A stretch of DNA of 64,000 nucleotides from Lumbricus rubellus (GCA_945859605.1 OX243816.1:1627577-1691576); one strand, 5' to 3'. Shown: positions 45,510-57,950, counted from the first letter of the stretch. Translations and numbers: made by a program. Notes: a model not told the origin generated them from the letters alone.

Positions 45510-48500
45510 CAGTGGCGGCGCCAGGATTTTTGGTTGGGGGGCTGAAGCCCTAAGTCCTTCCTCCATACCAGGGGTACAACTATAGAACATTGCTAGCGCC
45601 GAAGGCGCGAAGCTGCGAGTGCCGAAGGCACGAAGCCCTTACCGACTAGGGGGTCTGGGGGAGCGTCGTAAGCTCCCCCAGCGGGGTCTGGGGTTCCGCC
45701 CCAGCCACCAACGAATTTTTAGCTCTGTTAACCTCAACTGGAGCCATTTTTAGGCTATTTTTGACAGCTATTTATGCATGATAAAATCATGAAAACAACG
45801 GGGTCTCGGGTGGAGCCAGCCACCAACGCAGTTTTAGCTTTGTTGACCTCAACTGGAGCCCTTTTTAGGCTCTTTTTTGACAGCTATTTAATTATGCATG
45901 ATAAAATCATGAAAACAACGGGGTCTGGGGCTCCGCCCCAGCAACCAACGAATTTTTAGCTCTGTTGACCTCAACTGGAGCCTTTTTAGGCTATTTTTTG
46001 ATAGATAATTATGCATGATAAAATCATGAAAACAACGGGGTCTGAAGTGGAGCCCCAGCCACCAACACATTTTTTAGCTTTGTTGACCTCAACTGGAGCC
46101 CTTTTAGGCTCTTTTTTGACAGCTATTTAATTATGCATGATAAAATCATGAAAACAACGGGGTCTAGGGCGGAGCCCCAGCCACCAACGCATTTTTAGCT
46201 CTGTTGACCTCAACTGGAGCCCTTTTTAGGCTCTTATTCTAGAGATAATTATGAACGATAAAATCATGAAAACAACGGGGTCTGGGGTTCCGCCCCAGCC
46301 ACCAACGCATTTTTAGCTCTGTTGACATCAACTGAAGCCTTTTTAAGGCTCTTTTTTGATAGATAATTATGCATGATAAAATCATGAAAACAACGGGGTC
46401 TGGGGTGGAGCCCCAACCACCAACGCATTTTTTTAGCTCTGTTGACCTCAACTGGAGCCCTTTTTAGGCTCTATTTTGATAGATAATTATGCATGATAAA
46501 ATCATGAAAACCACGGGGTCTGGGGTGGAGCCAGCCACCAACGCAGTTTTAGGTCTGTTGACCTCAACTGGAGCCCTTTTTAGGCTCTTTTTTGACAGCT
46601 ATAAATTTTTATGCATGATAAAATCATGAAAACGACGGGTTCTAGGGCGGAACCCCAGCCACCAACACATTTTTAGCTTTGTTGACCTCAACTGTAGCCC
46701 TTTTTAGGCTCTTTTTTGACAGCTATTTAATTATGCATGATAAAATCATGAAAACAACGGGGTCTGAAGTGGAGCCCCAGCCACCAACACATTTTTTAGC
46801 TTTGTTGACCTCAACTGGAGCCCTTTTAGGCTCTTTTTTGACAGCTATTTAATTATGCATGATAAAATCATGAAAACAACGGGGTCTACGGCGGAGCCCC
46901 AGCCACCAACGCATTTTTAGCTCTGTTGACCTCAACTGGAGCCCTTTTTAGGCTCTTATTCTAGAGATAATTATGAACGATAAAATCATGAAAACAACGG
47001 GGTCTGGGGTTCCGCCCCAGCCACCAACGCATTTTTAGCTCTGTTGACATCAACTGAAGCCTTTTAAGGCTCTTTTTTGATAGATAATTATGCATGATAA
47101 AATCATGAAAACAACGGGGTCTGGGGTGGAGCCCCAACCACCAACGCATTTTTTTAGCTCTGTTGACCTCAACTGGAGCCCTTTTTAGGCTCTATTTTGA
47201 TAGATAATTATGCATGATAAAATCATGAAAACCACGGGTCTGGGGTGGAGCCAGCCACCAACGCAGTTTTAGGTCTGTTGACCTCAACTGGAGCCCATTT
47301 TAGGCTCTTTTTTGACAGCTATAAATTTTTATGCATGATAAAATCATGAAAACGACGGGTTCTGGTGCGGAACCCCAGCCACCAACACATTTTTAGCTTT
47401 GTTGACCTCAACTGTAGCCCTTTTTAGGCTCTTTTTTGACAGCTATTTAATTATGCATGATAAAATCATGAAAACAACGGGGTCTGGGGCGGAGACCCAG
47501 CAACCAACGAATTTTTAGCTCTGTTGACCTCAACTGGAGCCTTTTTAGGCTCTTTTTTGATAGATAAATTATGCATGATAAAATCATGAAAACAACGGGG
47601 TCTGGGACGGAGCCCCAGCCACCAACGCATTTTTAGCTCTGTTGACATCAACTGGAGCCCTTTTAGGCTCTTTTTTGACAGCTATTTAATTATGCATGAT
47701 AAAATCATGAAAACAACGGGGTCTGGGGCGGAGCCCCAACCGCCAACGCATTTTTATCTCTGTTGACCTCAACTGGAGCCCTTTTAAGGCAATTTTTTTA
47801 TAGATAATTAATTAATTATGCATGATAAAATCATGAAAACAACGAGGTCAGGGGTGGAGCCCCAACCACCAACGCATTTTTAGCTCTGTTGACCTCAACT
47901 GGAGCCCTTTTAGGCTCTTTTTTTAGACATAATTATGCACGATAAAATCATGAAAACAACGGGGTCTGGGGTTCCGCCCCAGCCACCAACGCATTTTTTA
48001 GCTCTGTTGACCTCAACTGGAGCCTTTTTTAGGCTCTTTTTTGATAAAGAATTATGAATGATAAAATCATGAAAACGACGGGGTCTGGGGCGGAACCCCA
48101 GCCACCAACACATTTTTAGCTTTGTTGACCTCAACTGGAGCCCTTTTTAGGCTCTTTTTTGACAGCTATTTAATTATGCATGATAAAACCATGAAAACAA
48201 CGGGGTCTGGGGCTCCGCCCCAGCAACCAACGAATTTTTAGCTCTGTTGACATCAACTGGAGCCTTTTTAGGCTCTTTTTTGATAGATAATTATGCATAA
48301 TAAAATCATAAAAACAACGGGGTCTGGGACGGAGCCCCAGCCACCAACGCATTTTTAGCTCTGTTGACATCAACTGGAGACCTTTTAGGCTATTTTTTGA
48401 CAGCTATTTAATTATGCATGATAAAATCATGAAAACAACGGGGTCTGGGGCGGAGACCCAGCCACCAACGCATTTTTAGCTCTGTTGACCTCAACTGGAG

Positions 48501-51110
48501 CCCTTTTAAGGCTCTTTTATGATAGATATTTATGCATGATAAAATCATGAAAACAACGGGGTCTGGGACAGAGCCCCAACCACCAACGCATTTTTAGCTC
48601 TGTTGACATCAACTGGAGCCCTTTTAGGCTCTTTTTTGACAGCTATTTAATTATGCATGATAAAATCATGAAAACAACGGGGTCTGGGGCGGGGCCCGAA
48701 CCACCAACGCATTTTTAGCTCTGTTGACCTCAACTGGAGCCCTTTTAAGGCTCTTTTTTGATAGATAATTAATTACTTATGCATGATAAAATCATGAAAA
48801 CAACGGGGTCTGGGGTGGAGCCCCAACCACCAACGCATTTTTAGCTCTGTTGACCTCAACTGGAGCCCTTTTACTCTCTTTTTTTAGACATAATTATGCA
48901 CGATAAAATCATGAAAACAACGGGGTCTGGGGTTCCGCCCCAGCCACCAACGCATTTTTAGCTCCGTTGAAATCAACTGGAGCCTTTTTAAAGCTCTTTT
49001 TTGATAGATAAATATGCATGATAAAATCATGAAAACAACGGGGTATGGGGTGGACCCAGCCACCAACGCAGTTTTAGGTCTGTTGACCTCAACTGGAGCC
49101 CTTTTTAGGCTCTTTTTTGACAGCTATTTAATTATGCATGATAAAATCATGAAAACAACGGGGTCTGGGGCTCCGCCCCAGCAACCAACGAATTTTTAGC
49201 TCTGTTGACCTCAACTGGAGCCCTTTTTAGGCTCTTTTTTGATAGATAAATTATGCATGATAAAATCATGAAAACAACGGGGTCTGGGACGGAGCCCCAG
49301 CCACCAACGCATTTTTAGCTCTGTTGACATCAACTGGAGCCCTTTTAAGGCTCTTTTTTGATAGATAATTAATTAATTATGCATGATAAAATCATGAAAA
49401 CAACGGGGTCTGGGGTGGAGCCCCAACCACCAACGCATTTTTAGCTCTGTTGACCTCAACTGGAGCCCTTTTAGGCTCTTTTTTTAGACATAATTATGCA
49501 CGATAAAATCATGAAAACAACGGGGTCTGGGGTGGAGCCCCAACCACCAACGCATTTTTAGCTCTGTTGACCTCAACTGGAGCCCTTTTACTCTCTTTTT
49601 TTAGACATAATTATGCACGATAAAATCATGAAAACAACGGGGTCTGGGGCTCCGCCCCAGCCACCAACGCATTTTTTATCGCTGTTGACATCAACTGGAG
49701 CCTTTTTAAAGCTCTTTTTTGATAGATAATTATGCATGATAAAATCATGAAAACAACGGGGTCTGGGGTGGAGCCCCAACCACCAACGCATTTTTTTAGC
49801 TCTGTTGACCTCAACTGGAGCCTTTTTAGGCTCTTTTTTGATAAATAATTATGCATGATAAAATCATGAAAACAACGGGGTATGGGGTGGAGCCAGCCAC
49901 CAACGCATTTTTAGCTCTGTTGACCTCAACTGGAGCCCTTTGTAGGCTCTTTTTTGACAGCTATAAATTTTTATGAATGATAAAATCATGAAAACGACGG
50001 GGTCTGGGGCGGAACCCCAGCCACCAACACTTTTTTAGCTTTGTTGACCTCAGCTGGAGCCCTTTTTAGGCTCTTTTTTGACAGCTATTTAATTATGCAT
50101 GATAAAATCATGAAAACAACGGGGTCTGGGACGGAGTCCCAGCCACCAACGCATTTTTAGCTCTGTTGACATCAACTGGAGCCCTTTTAGGCTCTTTTTT
50201 GATAGATAATTATGCATGATAAAATCATGAAAACAACGGGGTCTGGGACGGAGCCCCAGCCACCAACGCACTTTTAGCTCTGTTGACATCAACTGGAGCC
50301 CTTTTAGGCTCTTTTTTGACAGCTATTTAATTATGCATGATAAAATCATGAAAACAACGGGGTCTGGGGCGAAGCCCCAGCCACCAACGCATTTTTAGCT
50401 CTGTTGACCTCAACTGGAGCCCTTTTAAGGCTCTTTTTTGATCGATAATTATGCATGATAAAATCATGAAAACAACGGGGTCTGGGGTGGAGCCCCAACC
50501 ACCAACGCATTTTTAGCTCTGTTGACCTCAACTGGAGCCCTTTTTAGGCTCTTTTTTGACAGCTATTTAATTATGCATGATAAAATCATGAAAACAACGG
50601 AGCCCCAGCCACCAACGCATTTTTAGCTCTGTTGACCTCAACTGGAGCCCTTTTAAGGCTCTTTCTTGACAGCTATTTATGCATGATAAAATCATGAAAA
50701 CAATGGGGTCTGGGGCGGAGCCCCAACCACCAACGCATTTTTTGCTCTGTTGACCTCAACTGGAGCCCTTTTAAGGCTCTTTTTTGAGAGATAATTATGC
50801 ACGATAAAATCATGAAAACGAGTATAAAACAACTACAGGCGTAGCCCCTCAGCCAGCCGACGGGCTGCATATGGTGTACATAACCTCATCACGGGACGGC
50901 GGCATGTTTGGCATAATATTATATTCGGTGTATTCTATTAAGATAAGCAGTCTATGCTATGATTACATAGTTGATTTCATTTCCGTTGGTCACTGTCTAG
51001 CTTTCTTTATCGAAGTTAGCAGTTGTAGAGATTTTCCTCGTTTTGTTTTGGGGGGGCTGAGCCGCCGATAGGGGGGGCTTAGCCCCCCTACCCCCCTGCC
51101 GCCGCCACTG
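45510..51110. mobile_element. hAT-type element, 5.6 kb, inserted in the LINE and filled with minisatellite
   Basis: Ends CAGTGGCGGCGCCAGG and inverted CAGTGGCGGCGGCAGG, flanked by perfect 8-bp duplications AATAGATA (45502-45509 and 51111-51118). No transposase ORF. The left subterminal CCGAAGGCGCGAAGC-type segment (45598-45680) and the repeat unit also occur, inverted, in the element at 6013-8290, so the two elements are related. Confidence 0.92.
45690..50830. repeat. Minisatellite of ~118-120 bp, about 43 tandem copies
   Basis: The unit holds tgcatgataaaatcatg, aaaacaacggggtctg, a GGGGC-NNN-GCCCC hairpin, ccaccaacgcatttttagct, ctgttgacctcaactggag and cccttttaggctctttttt. Spacing between successive aacaacggggt phrases is about 118-122 bp. 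Block duplications of several units are visible: about 46060-46640 resembles 46775-47360. ORFs across it (RWWLGLRPRPRCFHDFIMHN) are by-products. Confidence 0.97.
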
Positions 51111-52386
51111 AATAGATAAATGACCTTTAAAATAAACATGTTGCGATCTGTTGTTAAGAAAATCAGAAATCCATGCCTTACTTACACCTCTGATACCATA
51201 GTGTTCAAGCTTTTGTAATAAAATTTTGTGGTTTACAGTATCAAAAGCCTTGGATAGATCAAAAAATATTCCTAGAGAAAGTTTTCGGTTATCCATAGAT
51301 TCTAAGATTTTACATTGTATTTCCAGGAGTGCCATAATTATATGTGGAATGTTGCTTTTGGAAGCCGTATTGATTAGGTCATAGTACATTAATTTTAAGA
51401 CAATAATCCATCAATCTGGTATACATGATCCTTTCAAAGAACTTGGAAAAAATGGAAGTATAGAGATGGGTCGATAGTTATTTATTTTGTATCTTTCACC
51501 TGATTTATACAGAGGTAGCCTATGACTTTAGCCATTTTTATTTCTGCTTGCTGGGATGATGCCAGTAGAGAATGAACTATTTATAATTTGAGCCAGAGGT
51601 TCGGCAATAAGCTGAATTGTGGCTTTTGCAACACTAGGATTAATGTCGTCCATACCCGAACTGTAAGTTGTTCTTGATTGTTTTGCAACATCAATCACTT
51701 CATGCTTGCTGGTAGCCAGTGGTAGGAAAAAGTCCGAAAGAAGAACTCTGCTACCCCTTTAAAAATGTTTCAAATTTCTCTGAGTTTTCGCTAATTTTGG
51801 CAGCTAACGTCGGACCAATGTTTACAAAGTAATCATTGAATTTATTAGCAATTTCTAGGCCATTAGACACATCTGCTCCGTTTATTTTGAATGTGTCAGG
51901 GGCGGGAAGATTATCGTTATTAGTTAATAATAGCCTAATAGTTTTCCAAGTTTTTTAAAGATCATTTTCACATTTCTGGAATTTGTTTATATAGTACATT
52001 TTTTCAGCATGTTTTCTTATTAATTTTGTTTGAATTTATTCCGATATTTAACAAAAATGGCTTTATTAGAATCACTGGGATTTTTCAGATTTTTTGAGTA
52101 AAGTCTTGACTTTTTTGGCAGGATTTGAGTAATGCACTGGTCTTCCAAGGTTGTTTTACATTACAATAACCTCTTTTTTTATTAGTTATCACTGGGAAGT
52201 TCTTATTGTAAAGATCTTTATAGGTATCCATGAAGCAGGTGTAAGCAGCGCACGGTTGATCCATAATACACAATCTTTCAACTTCAAACCAATCAGCCTC
52301 TGCCAAAGAAATACCAAATTGAGTAATAGTCTATTCATTAATTAGCCTACTGGTAGAGGAGGTTGGCTGAGTCCGTTTCACATATA

Positions 52387-53011
52387 CAGGGTGGTCCAAT
52401 ATAAACCGCACAATGATAAATTGATAGTACTTTATTCAGACCAATTCAAATATAACCGTTAAAATTCACAAAAACACAACAATTATTTTTACTGTAACAT
52501 TACATGGATGGATTTCGTTACATAAAATGTTCAATGTGTCCTCCTTGCTGCTCAACCACGCATTGAAGCCGACGACGCCATTGATCAATTGCGCGGTCAA
52601 TGAAACGCTGTGACAGCTTGGTCCACTCTGTGACGATTGTTTCTTTCAGCTGATCCACTGTGGTGAAACTTCTAGGACGGTATACCACCTGTTGAAGGGC
52701 GCCCCAAACAGCGTAGTCGACTGGATTCAAGTCCGGGCTGTTTGGAAATTCATTCATCATACGCAACGACCTCCAATGTTTCTGAGTTCGTAGATTCCAA
52801 ATTAGACAACTGTCATTCTCAGTTAAGCGTCCCATGATCACAATCTCTTATAAACAACAACTTCTTTACCATAAACTATGATAAACAACGATGAAGTCAA
52901 TAATGACTTCAGAGAAAATATATAAATAAGTAAAAAATGGCATTAAACATTGAATTGTTATACATTATATCAAGAAAACTGTCACTGTGCGGTTTATTTT
53001 GGACCACCCTG
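52387..53011 (-). mobile_element. Tc1/mariner element, internally deleted (625 bp)
   Basis: Inverted ends CAGGGTGGTCCAAWATAAAC at TA dinucleotides (52385-52386 and 53012-53013). The minus ORF 52841-52518 keeps the C-terminal transposase part with NSPDLNPVDYAVWG, the catalytic-residue region of the superfamily; the DNA-binding and first catalytic parts are missing. It sits inside the second LINE. Confidence 0.92.
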
Positions 53012-53504
53012 TATATCTAAACAATGCATAACAGGTAGGTGATCTGATATATCGTTTAGTAATATGTAAGACTTCTGCTTATCTGTAAGAAAAGTACTGA
53101 ATATATTGTCAATGAGGGTAGCAGTAACAGAAGTAATTCTAGTTGGATGCAGTATAGATGGCAACATTTGATGGGATGTCATTACGTTAAAAAAATCTTG
53201 CGTGGGTCGATGTTCATCCAGTTTCAGCAAATTTATATTAAAGTCACCAGCAAGAATAACCTTTGGATTAGTACTAGTCAACTTGAATAATGCGCGTTCA
53301 ATGTATATATTAAACTGGTCAACAGGATTACCAGGAGAACGTTACAGGACACCAATTACAATATCCTTGCCCTTGGTTTGGTGAACTTTAATGGACATGT
53401 GTTCAAAGCAATTTATAGGATTTGACCACTCTGAATCAATAATTTCAAAAGAAACACCGCGCTTGATGAATAAACCTACTCCACCACCACCCTTGTCATA
53501 CAGT

Positions 53505-53633
53505 AGTGTCTATAGCAGCTGATTAATATTTATTTAAGTCTTCTATATCATTTATCTTCTCAGGTTTCTCACCAGGATTTGTGGTTTTCTTGATGAAGAC
53601 GCCCCCATTCACAGATGCTAAGGTTTCTTCTTA
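53505..53633. repeat. 129-bp direct repeat, copy 1 (interrupting the LINE endonuclease)
   Basis: Nearly identical to 54276-54403. In the minus strand it falls between YSFVHK and YDKGGGGVGLF, splitting the endonuclease reading frame. Confidence 0.85.
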
Positions 53634-54275
53634 CACTTATGCACAAAGCTGTAACCAGGGATTGACACTGCTTTTTCCATACTGGCATCCAGCCAAGTTT
53701 CAGTGACTGCCAGAACATTAGCATTAGACATTGAAAGCAATAATTGAATATCTGCCAGTTTATGAAATAAACTCCTACAGTTTAGATGAACAACAGAAAA
53801 ACCATCATGATATTCCAGCTTTGCTACTGTTTCATATATCTATTTCACGTTTAAATAAGTACTTGTACATACTGTTCTACCAGTGAAAAGGTTAGCATCA
53901 GCATCAATATCCTGGTCTAACCGTAGTGCACGCCCATCATCATAGCGTTCAACTGGTTTAAATGTGATGTCATGACACCCTCTTACATTTGAGACTGTAT
54001 TTGAGACTGAATCTAAAAACTCTCGGTCATCTTTGATGTGATTAAACGGAAAAAGACTTCATGTGCATAAAATACATAACCACTGCAGGTCAGTGCAAGG
54101 AAATATGGCACCAAGAAAAACATATAGTGCAAAGAATTCTCTTGCATGTGTTATCGACAAATCGATTACAATAAGAGCATGAGCTACGAGAAAGAGACAT
54201 TAGGCAAGAATGGCTAGTCTGTCAATTTTTACGTTTACACATAGAGAAAGATTCATTAAGCTCAAGTACAGTATA

Positions 54276-54403
54276 GTGTCTATAGCAGCTGATTAATATT
54301 TATTTAAGTCTTCTATATCATTTATCTTCTCAGGTTTCTCACCAGGATTTGTGGTTTTCTTGATGAAGACGCCCCCATTCACATATGCTAAGGTTTCTTC
54401 TCT
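54276..54403. repeat. 129-bp direct repeat, copy 2
   Basis: Matches 53505-53633 with about one mismatch (cacatatg versus cacagatg). The minus strand encodes EETLA..NGGVFIKKTTNPG in an open frame, perhaps a LINE ORF1 end. Confidence 0.85.
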
Positions 54404-54499
54404 GATAATTCCACTGTTAGCTACGTCCAAGATTATTCAGCGTAACTCGTTAGCTTACACAGATTTAGGAATGTAACACCGTTACAGCCGGGGCTTTGC

Positions 54500-54625
54500 T
54501 TAAGTAGCAGCGCTTCCCACGTTTTCCTTTCAATCAATGAATGGCGTTCACTTACCTGTCCGTTAGAAAGATATACATAGCAACATTGGGAAAACCATCT
54601 TTTCCAGGAAAGTCTACTCATCATC
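54500..54625. promoter_or_regulatory. Upstream module B-like segment, displaced
   Basis: Contains aagtagcagcgcttcccacg, a caatcaatgaatggcgttca box and aacattgggaaaaccatctt, resembling the upstream regions of copies 5 and 7. It lies just beyond the LINE and may be the original 5' region of copy 6 (inference). Confidence 0.35.
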
Positions 54626-54872
54626 GCCATTGTTGGCGTGGTTTTCTGCTGGTTATGACGCGCGCAGACTAACAAATTCACGTCTGTTGCGCGAATTAGG
54701 GTGATTATTATGCAAGCTGAAAGACAGAAGTAATTATAGTTCTGAATGACAACAGCAAAATGAAAACAGTGTACAGTAAATTCAGAACCTTGGACGAGAA
54801 ATCAGGAACACCCCAATGCGGACCACAATGTTTTGGTTCAAGGCAGGATATCCGTTGATATGTCATCAAAAG

Positions 54873-56145
54873 CAAAGACGTAGGAGACGGGGGGTCCAGG
54901 CCCGGATTAACCACGGTGCTGATTGTGCTGCAGCACAGGGCCCCAAGTTTCGGTGGGGCCCCCAAATTGTAAAAGTAAAAAATGAATAAAGTGAGGATTC
55001 ATGAAAGAAACAGTGCAAATTGCAATGCATTATGCATAGCAAATTAACAATCATAGCTCTGACAAAATATATATCCAAATAATGTCATAGTAGGCCTATA
55101 TGATGACGTCACTTTGATGTAGGCCTATCCCTCTCAAACTGTGCGAGTCACTGATAACTTTTGTGGAGGAAATACGAGGGACTTTCGGTGATTATGAAGA
55201 AGACCCGGGGTTACGTGAATAATCACCAATATAAGGAAGCCGAATCATGGGCGGTGGGCGGGGTTTATCAGGGGCTAAGGGCGAGGGGGCTAAGCCCCCA
55301 AGAAGGTCCAGAGTCATTTTTTTGCCATGAAAATTGTATCTTTCCCGGGCTTAGCCCCCCAGAAGGCCCTGGCCCATGCAGACTTGAAAATATATGAGGG
55401 GAATCTTTTTTCACGAACCGAGACTTCAATCTCATGACTAAAAAGGGCACTTTTGGTGGAGAAAATAGTATGGTTTTATGAGATTTCGACCTCACGACTA
55501 AAAAAAGGTCATCAACTTTTTGGGCGGAGAAAATAGCATGACTTTATGAGATTTCGACCTGATGACTAAAAAAAGATTATCAACATTTTTGTGCCGAGGA
55601 TCAAAAAAATTTCGGCGCCTCTCGCTCTGGACTAAGTTTCCACCCCAACCTAAGTCGAAGTTTTTACCCCCCCCCTTCCCCCAAGAACGGAAACCAAACT
55701 CCGCTTATGATGTCAGTGCGTGAGTCGTGAGCTCGTGACAATTGTCCTATCTACTTCTTATGTGCTGTAAAGTATAACAAATTATGTTTCGAGTTATTGT
55801 ATGTCTGCCTGGCTTCTTAAAATTGTAAGGGACCCCGTAATTCGATCAGCACAGGGCCCCAAAACTGTAGATCCGGGCCTGGGGGGGTCCAGAGGGGGCA
55901 AATGACCCCAAATTTCGGGCAAGTCTTGTTTTTCGGGCAAGCAGACCAGGAAAAAGGAAAAAATGTATGTAAAATATTCATGCATTTTGGACCGGACAAC
56001 TGAAAAAAAGGTCGTCAGTTTTTCGGGCGGAAGATGGAACGGGAATTTTCGGGCAATTTCGACCAAACGACTAAAAAGGTCGTAATTTTTTTGGGCGGAA
56101 TTTTCGGGCGACTAAAAATCTCCTGAAATGTCCCCTACGCCTATG
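54873..56145. mobile_element. hAT-type element, outer member of a nested pair
   Basis: Ends CAAAGACGTAGGAGAC and inverted CATAGGCGTAGGGGAC, flanked by perfect 8-bp duplications ATCAAAAG (54865-54872 and 56146-56153). After removing the inner element only about 290 bp remain, so this is a MITE. No ORF. Confidence 0.83.
54897..55881. mobile_element. hAT-type element, inner member of a nested pair (985 bp)
   Basis: Inverted ends CAGGCCCGGAT, then GCACAGGGCCCC on both sides, flanked by perfect 8-bp duplications GGGGGGTC (54889-54896 and 55882-55889). It is inserted 24 bp inside the outer element. No transposase. Confidence 0.88.
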
Positions 56146-56153
56146 ATCAAAAG

Positions 56154-57540
56154 GCTTTTTACCATAAAGATTCACATTAGGCCTATAAAATTATCAGGAC
56201 CGCCAGATGTAGGCCCTATGTAGGTATCTGTGCTGTCGCATTGAGACTAAGCTGTCAATGGAAGATGGGAGTGGCGCTTATTTTCCTTTCTGAACCGTAG
56301 GCCATCAGACAAAAAGACCCGAAATCTTTGACATATTTATGCTCATTGTTCAGAGTGAAACTTTCCTTAGAAGCTAATTTCATCCTCCGCCTGTAGTAAA
56401 GTCTTATTCTTGGGGGCGAATGTATATTGTATAATAATTAACAATTATATGAGTGTGTAGTCTAACTTGACTCTGGTCATCGAACGGAGTTCTCTCAGCA
56501 GACTCGCACGTGTAATCGATGGATCACAGAGCAGGCTGCCACCGAATAGAAAACCATATCACTGGTCCGATGCACTTGGGTTTTTCTACGGTATGGGTGT
56601 TGGAATTCCCATGATCAGTTTCGCTTTAATTCCATCCGGGGGGATAGATTAATTCATCCCCCGGATAGCTTTTGGGGGGATAATCCTTTTCGTGTCACCG
56701 GCACTATCCAGATTAGGCTACTTGGTCCGTTTTGGTGACAGATCAGACTCGGAAGGAGGCCAGGCCAAGGAGACAGAGTGGTATACTATACGGTGATTAG
56801 GTTGTCTAAATACATGTTCTGTAAGTTGCAGAAATCTAAATAATTTACTCGTTTTTGCTGTCTTTCTTTTTCTACTGAGCGCCTCTCACAAAGCAGGATC
56901 TCGTGACTTCTCTTTTGAGTGCGGTGGGAAAAAATTAAAAATGGCCATTAAAAATTGGATTGTCTATAATTGTATGGCATGCAGACAAAACACGATATAA
57001 TTCTAGACTACTAAATAATGCACCAATATAACCTCAACCTGCATGTACCTCAGCAGCTTTCTAATCTAACGCAGTTCTAATTTTTTAAATTAAAACCCTT
57101 CGTCACTCGAGGGTTGCCATTCGTTCTTAAGGAATTCATTAATTTGCAGTCACGGTGTGTTGAACTCAATTAGGCCTACTCTAAGCAAAACGTTGATTCA
57201 TCAAAGTGGGCTTCTCCTAATACGTAGAGAACTTAGTGCTTGAAGTACATTTGGCAGGAACTAAACGCATTGGTCTCTGACAGAATGTTTGCAGTTGATA
57301 TTGACGACTGTCGACTGCGATAGTGACATATTATAATTATCTGAAGCTTGTATGATGCAATATCACGGACCTTTAAGAGTTTAGCTGACGACAATATTGC
57401 AAACATTTCAATCTGACACCAGATTGTTGTTTAGCCTACTAGCAATAAACGCAACAAATAATTGACAAAATTCAATTAATAAGGAATTGGTCGAAATTGA
57501 ATTGAAACACGCTCTGGTTATCGCAGGCTGCTGCGGTTTA
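56154..57540. other. Intergenic, nothing recognised
   Basis: AT-rich single-copy-looking sequence. No family member or element ends found. Confidence 0.45.
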
Positions 57541-57614
57541 TCGTGTGCATGAAGTAACTAGAAATCCAATCGAAATAAAACTAGACTGTCACAATCACTA
57601 TAATACTCTCAACG

Positions 57615-57950
57615 TTAGTAGACGCGGATATAAACGGTTCCCCAATGTTTGTTTTCTATACTCGCTAAACCATAGTCTGCTTCCCCCACCGTCGCATTCA
57701 AACTGAGCTCATGTCCTCCATGTTCACTCATCAGCTTCGTATAGAGAGCACAGGCATTGACCTTCTTCATCAGTCGTGTGTGATAGATCGTGGGTGTGTC
57801 ACTTCCCCCAGCCATGTCAACCGCTGGATTTCTTCCGTGAAATGATGATTCACCTGCGATTCCAATGTAGAAACGCTGACTGTTGCTTTTGGCCGTTTCT
57901 ATGACATCACTCAGCAAAGTCATCTTCGTTACAACGTACTGCAGCGCCAT
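57615..57950 (-). CDS. Copy 7: GIY-YIG-like small protein (111 aa), duplicate of copy 5
   Basis: Parts: MALQYVVTKMTLLSDVIETA helix, QRFYIGIAGESS, linker NPAVDMAGGSDT, IYHTRL, helix NACALYTKLMSEHGGHELSL followed by NAT, and strand WGTVYIRVY at the stop. Like copy 5 it lacks HHAD and has ALYTKL in place of ALExEL, so the pair may have lost or changed an active site. Acceptor gtttattgcag precedes the ATG by about 20 nt. Intact, unlike copy 4. Function unknown. Confidence 0.72.
   Translation of the reverse strand: MALQYVVTKMTLLSDVIETAKSNSQRFYIGIAGESSFHGRNPAVDMAGGSDTPTIYHTRLMKKVNACALYTKLMSEHGGHELSLNATVGEADYGLASIENKHWGTVYIRVY

Larger units (their letters stand above)
44231..54110 (-). mobile_element. 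Second L2/CR1-like LINE, degenerate and interrupted by two younger elements
   Basis: The minus strand reads in order: VSNVRGCHDITFKPVERYDD; endonuclease HLNCRSLFHKLADI and VTETWLDAS (53.9-53.65 kb); GVGLFIKRG, LAGDFNINLL and ISDHLPV (53.5-53.0 kb); RT motif FDLSKAFDTVNHKILLQKLE (about 51.2 kb); LADDSNAIL (about 45.4 kb); and a C-terminal domain with IWNNLPKYV (44.6 kb). It ends in (TTATC)n at 44231-44262, typical of the clade. Stops and frameshifts make it a dead copy. It is interrupted at 45510-51110 (hAT type) and 52387-53011 (mariner). Confidence 0.88.

Noticed and set aside
45774..50870. Many ~60-75 residue ORFs with RWWLGLRPRPRCFHDFIMHN
   Set aside because: Each is a reading of the tandem ~119-bp minisatellite; regular spacing and stops within units argue against coding.
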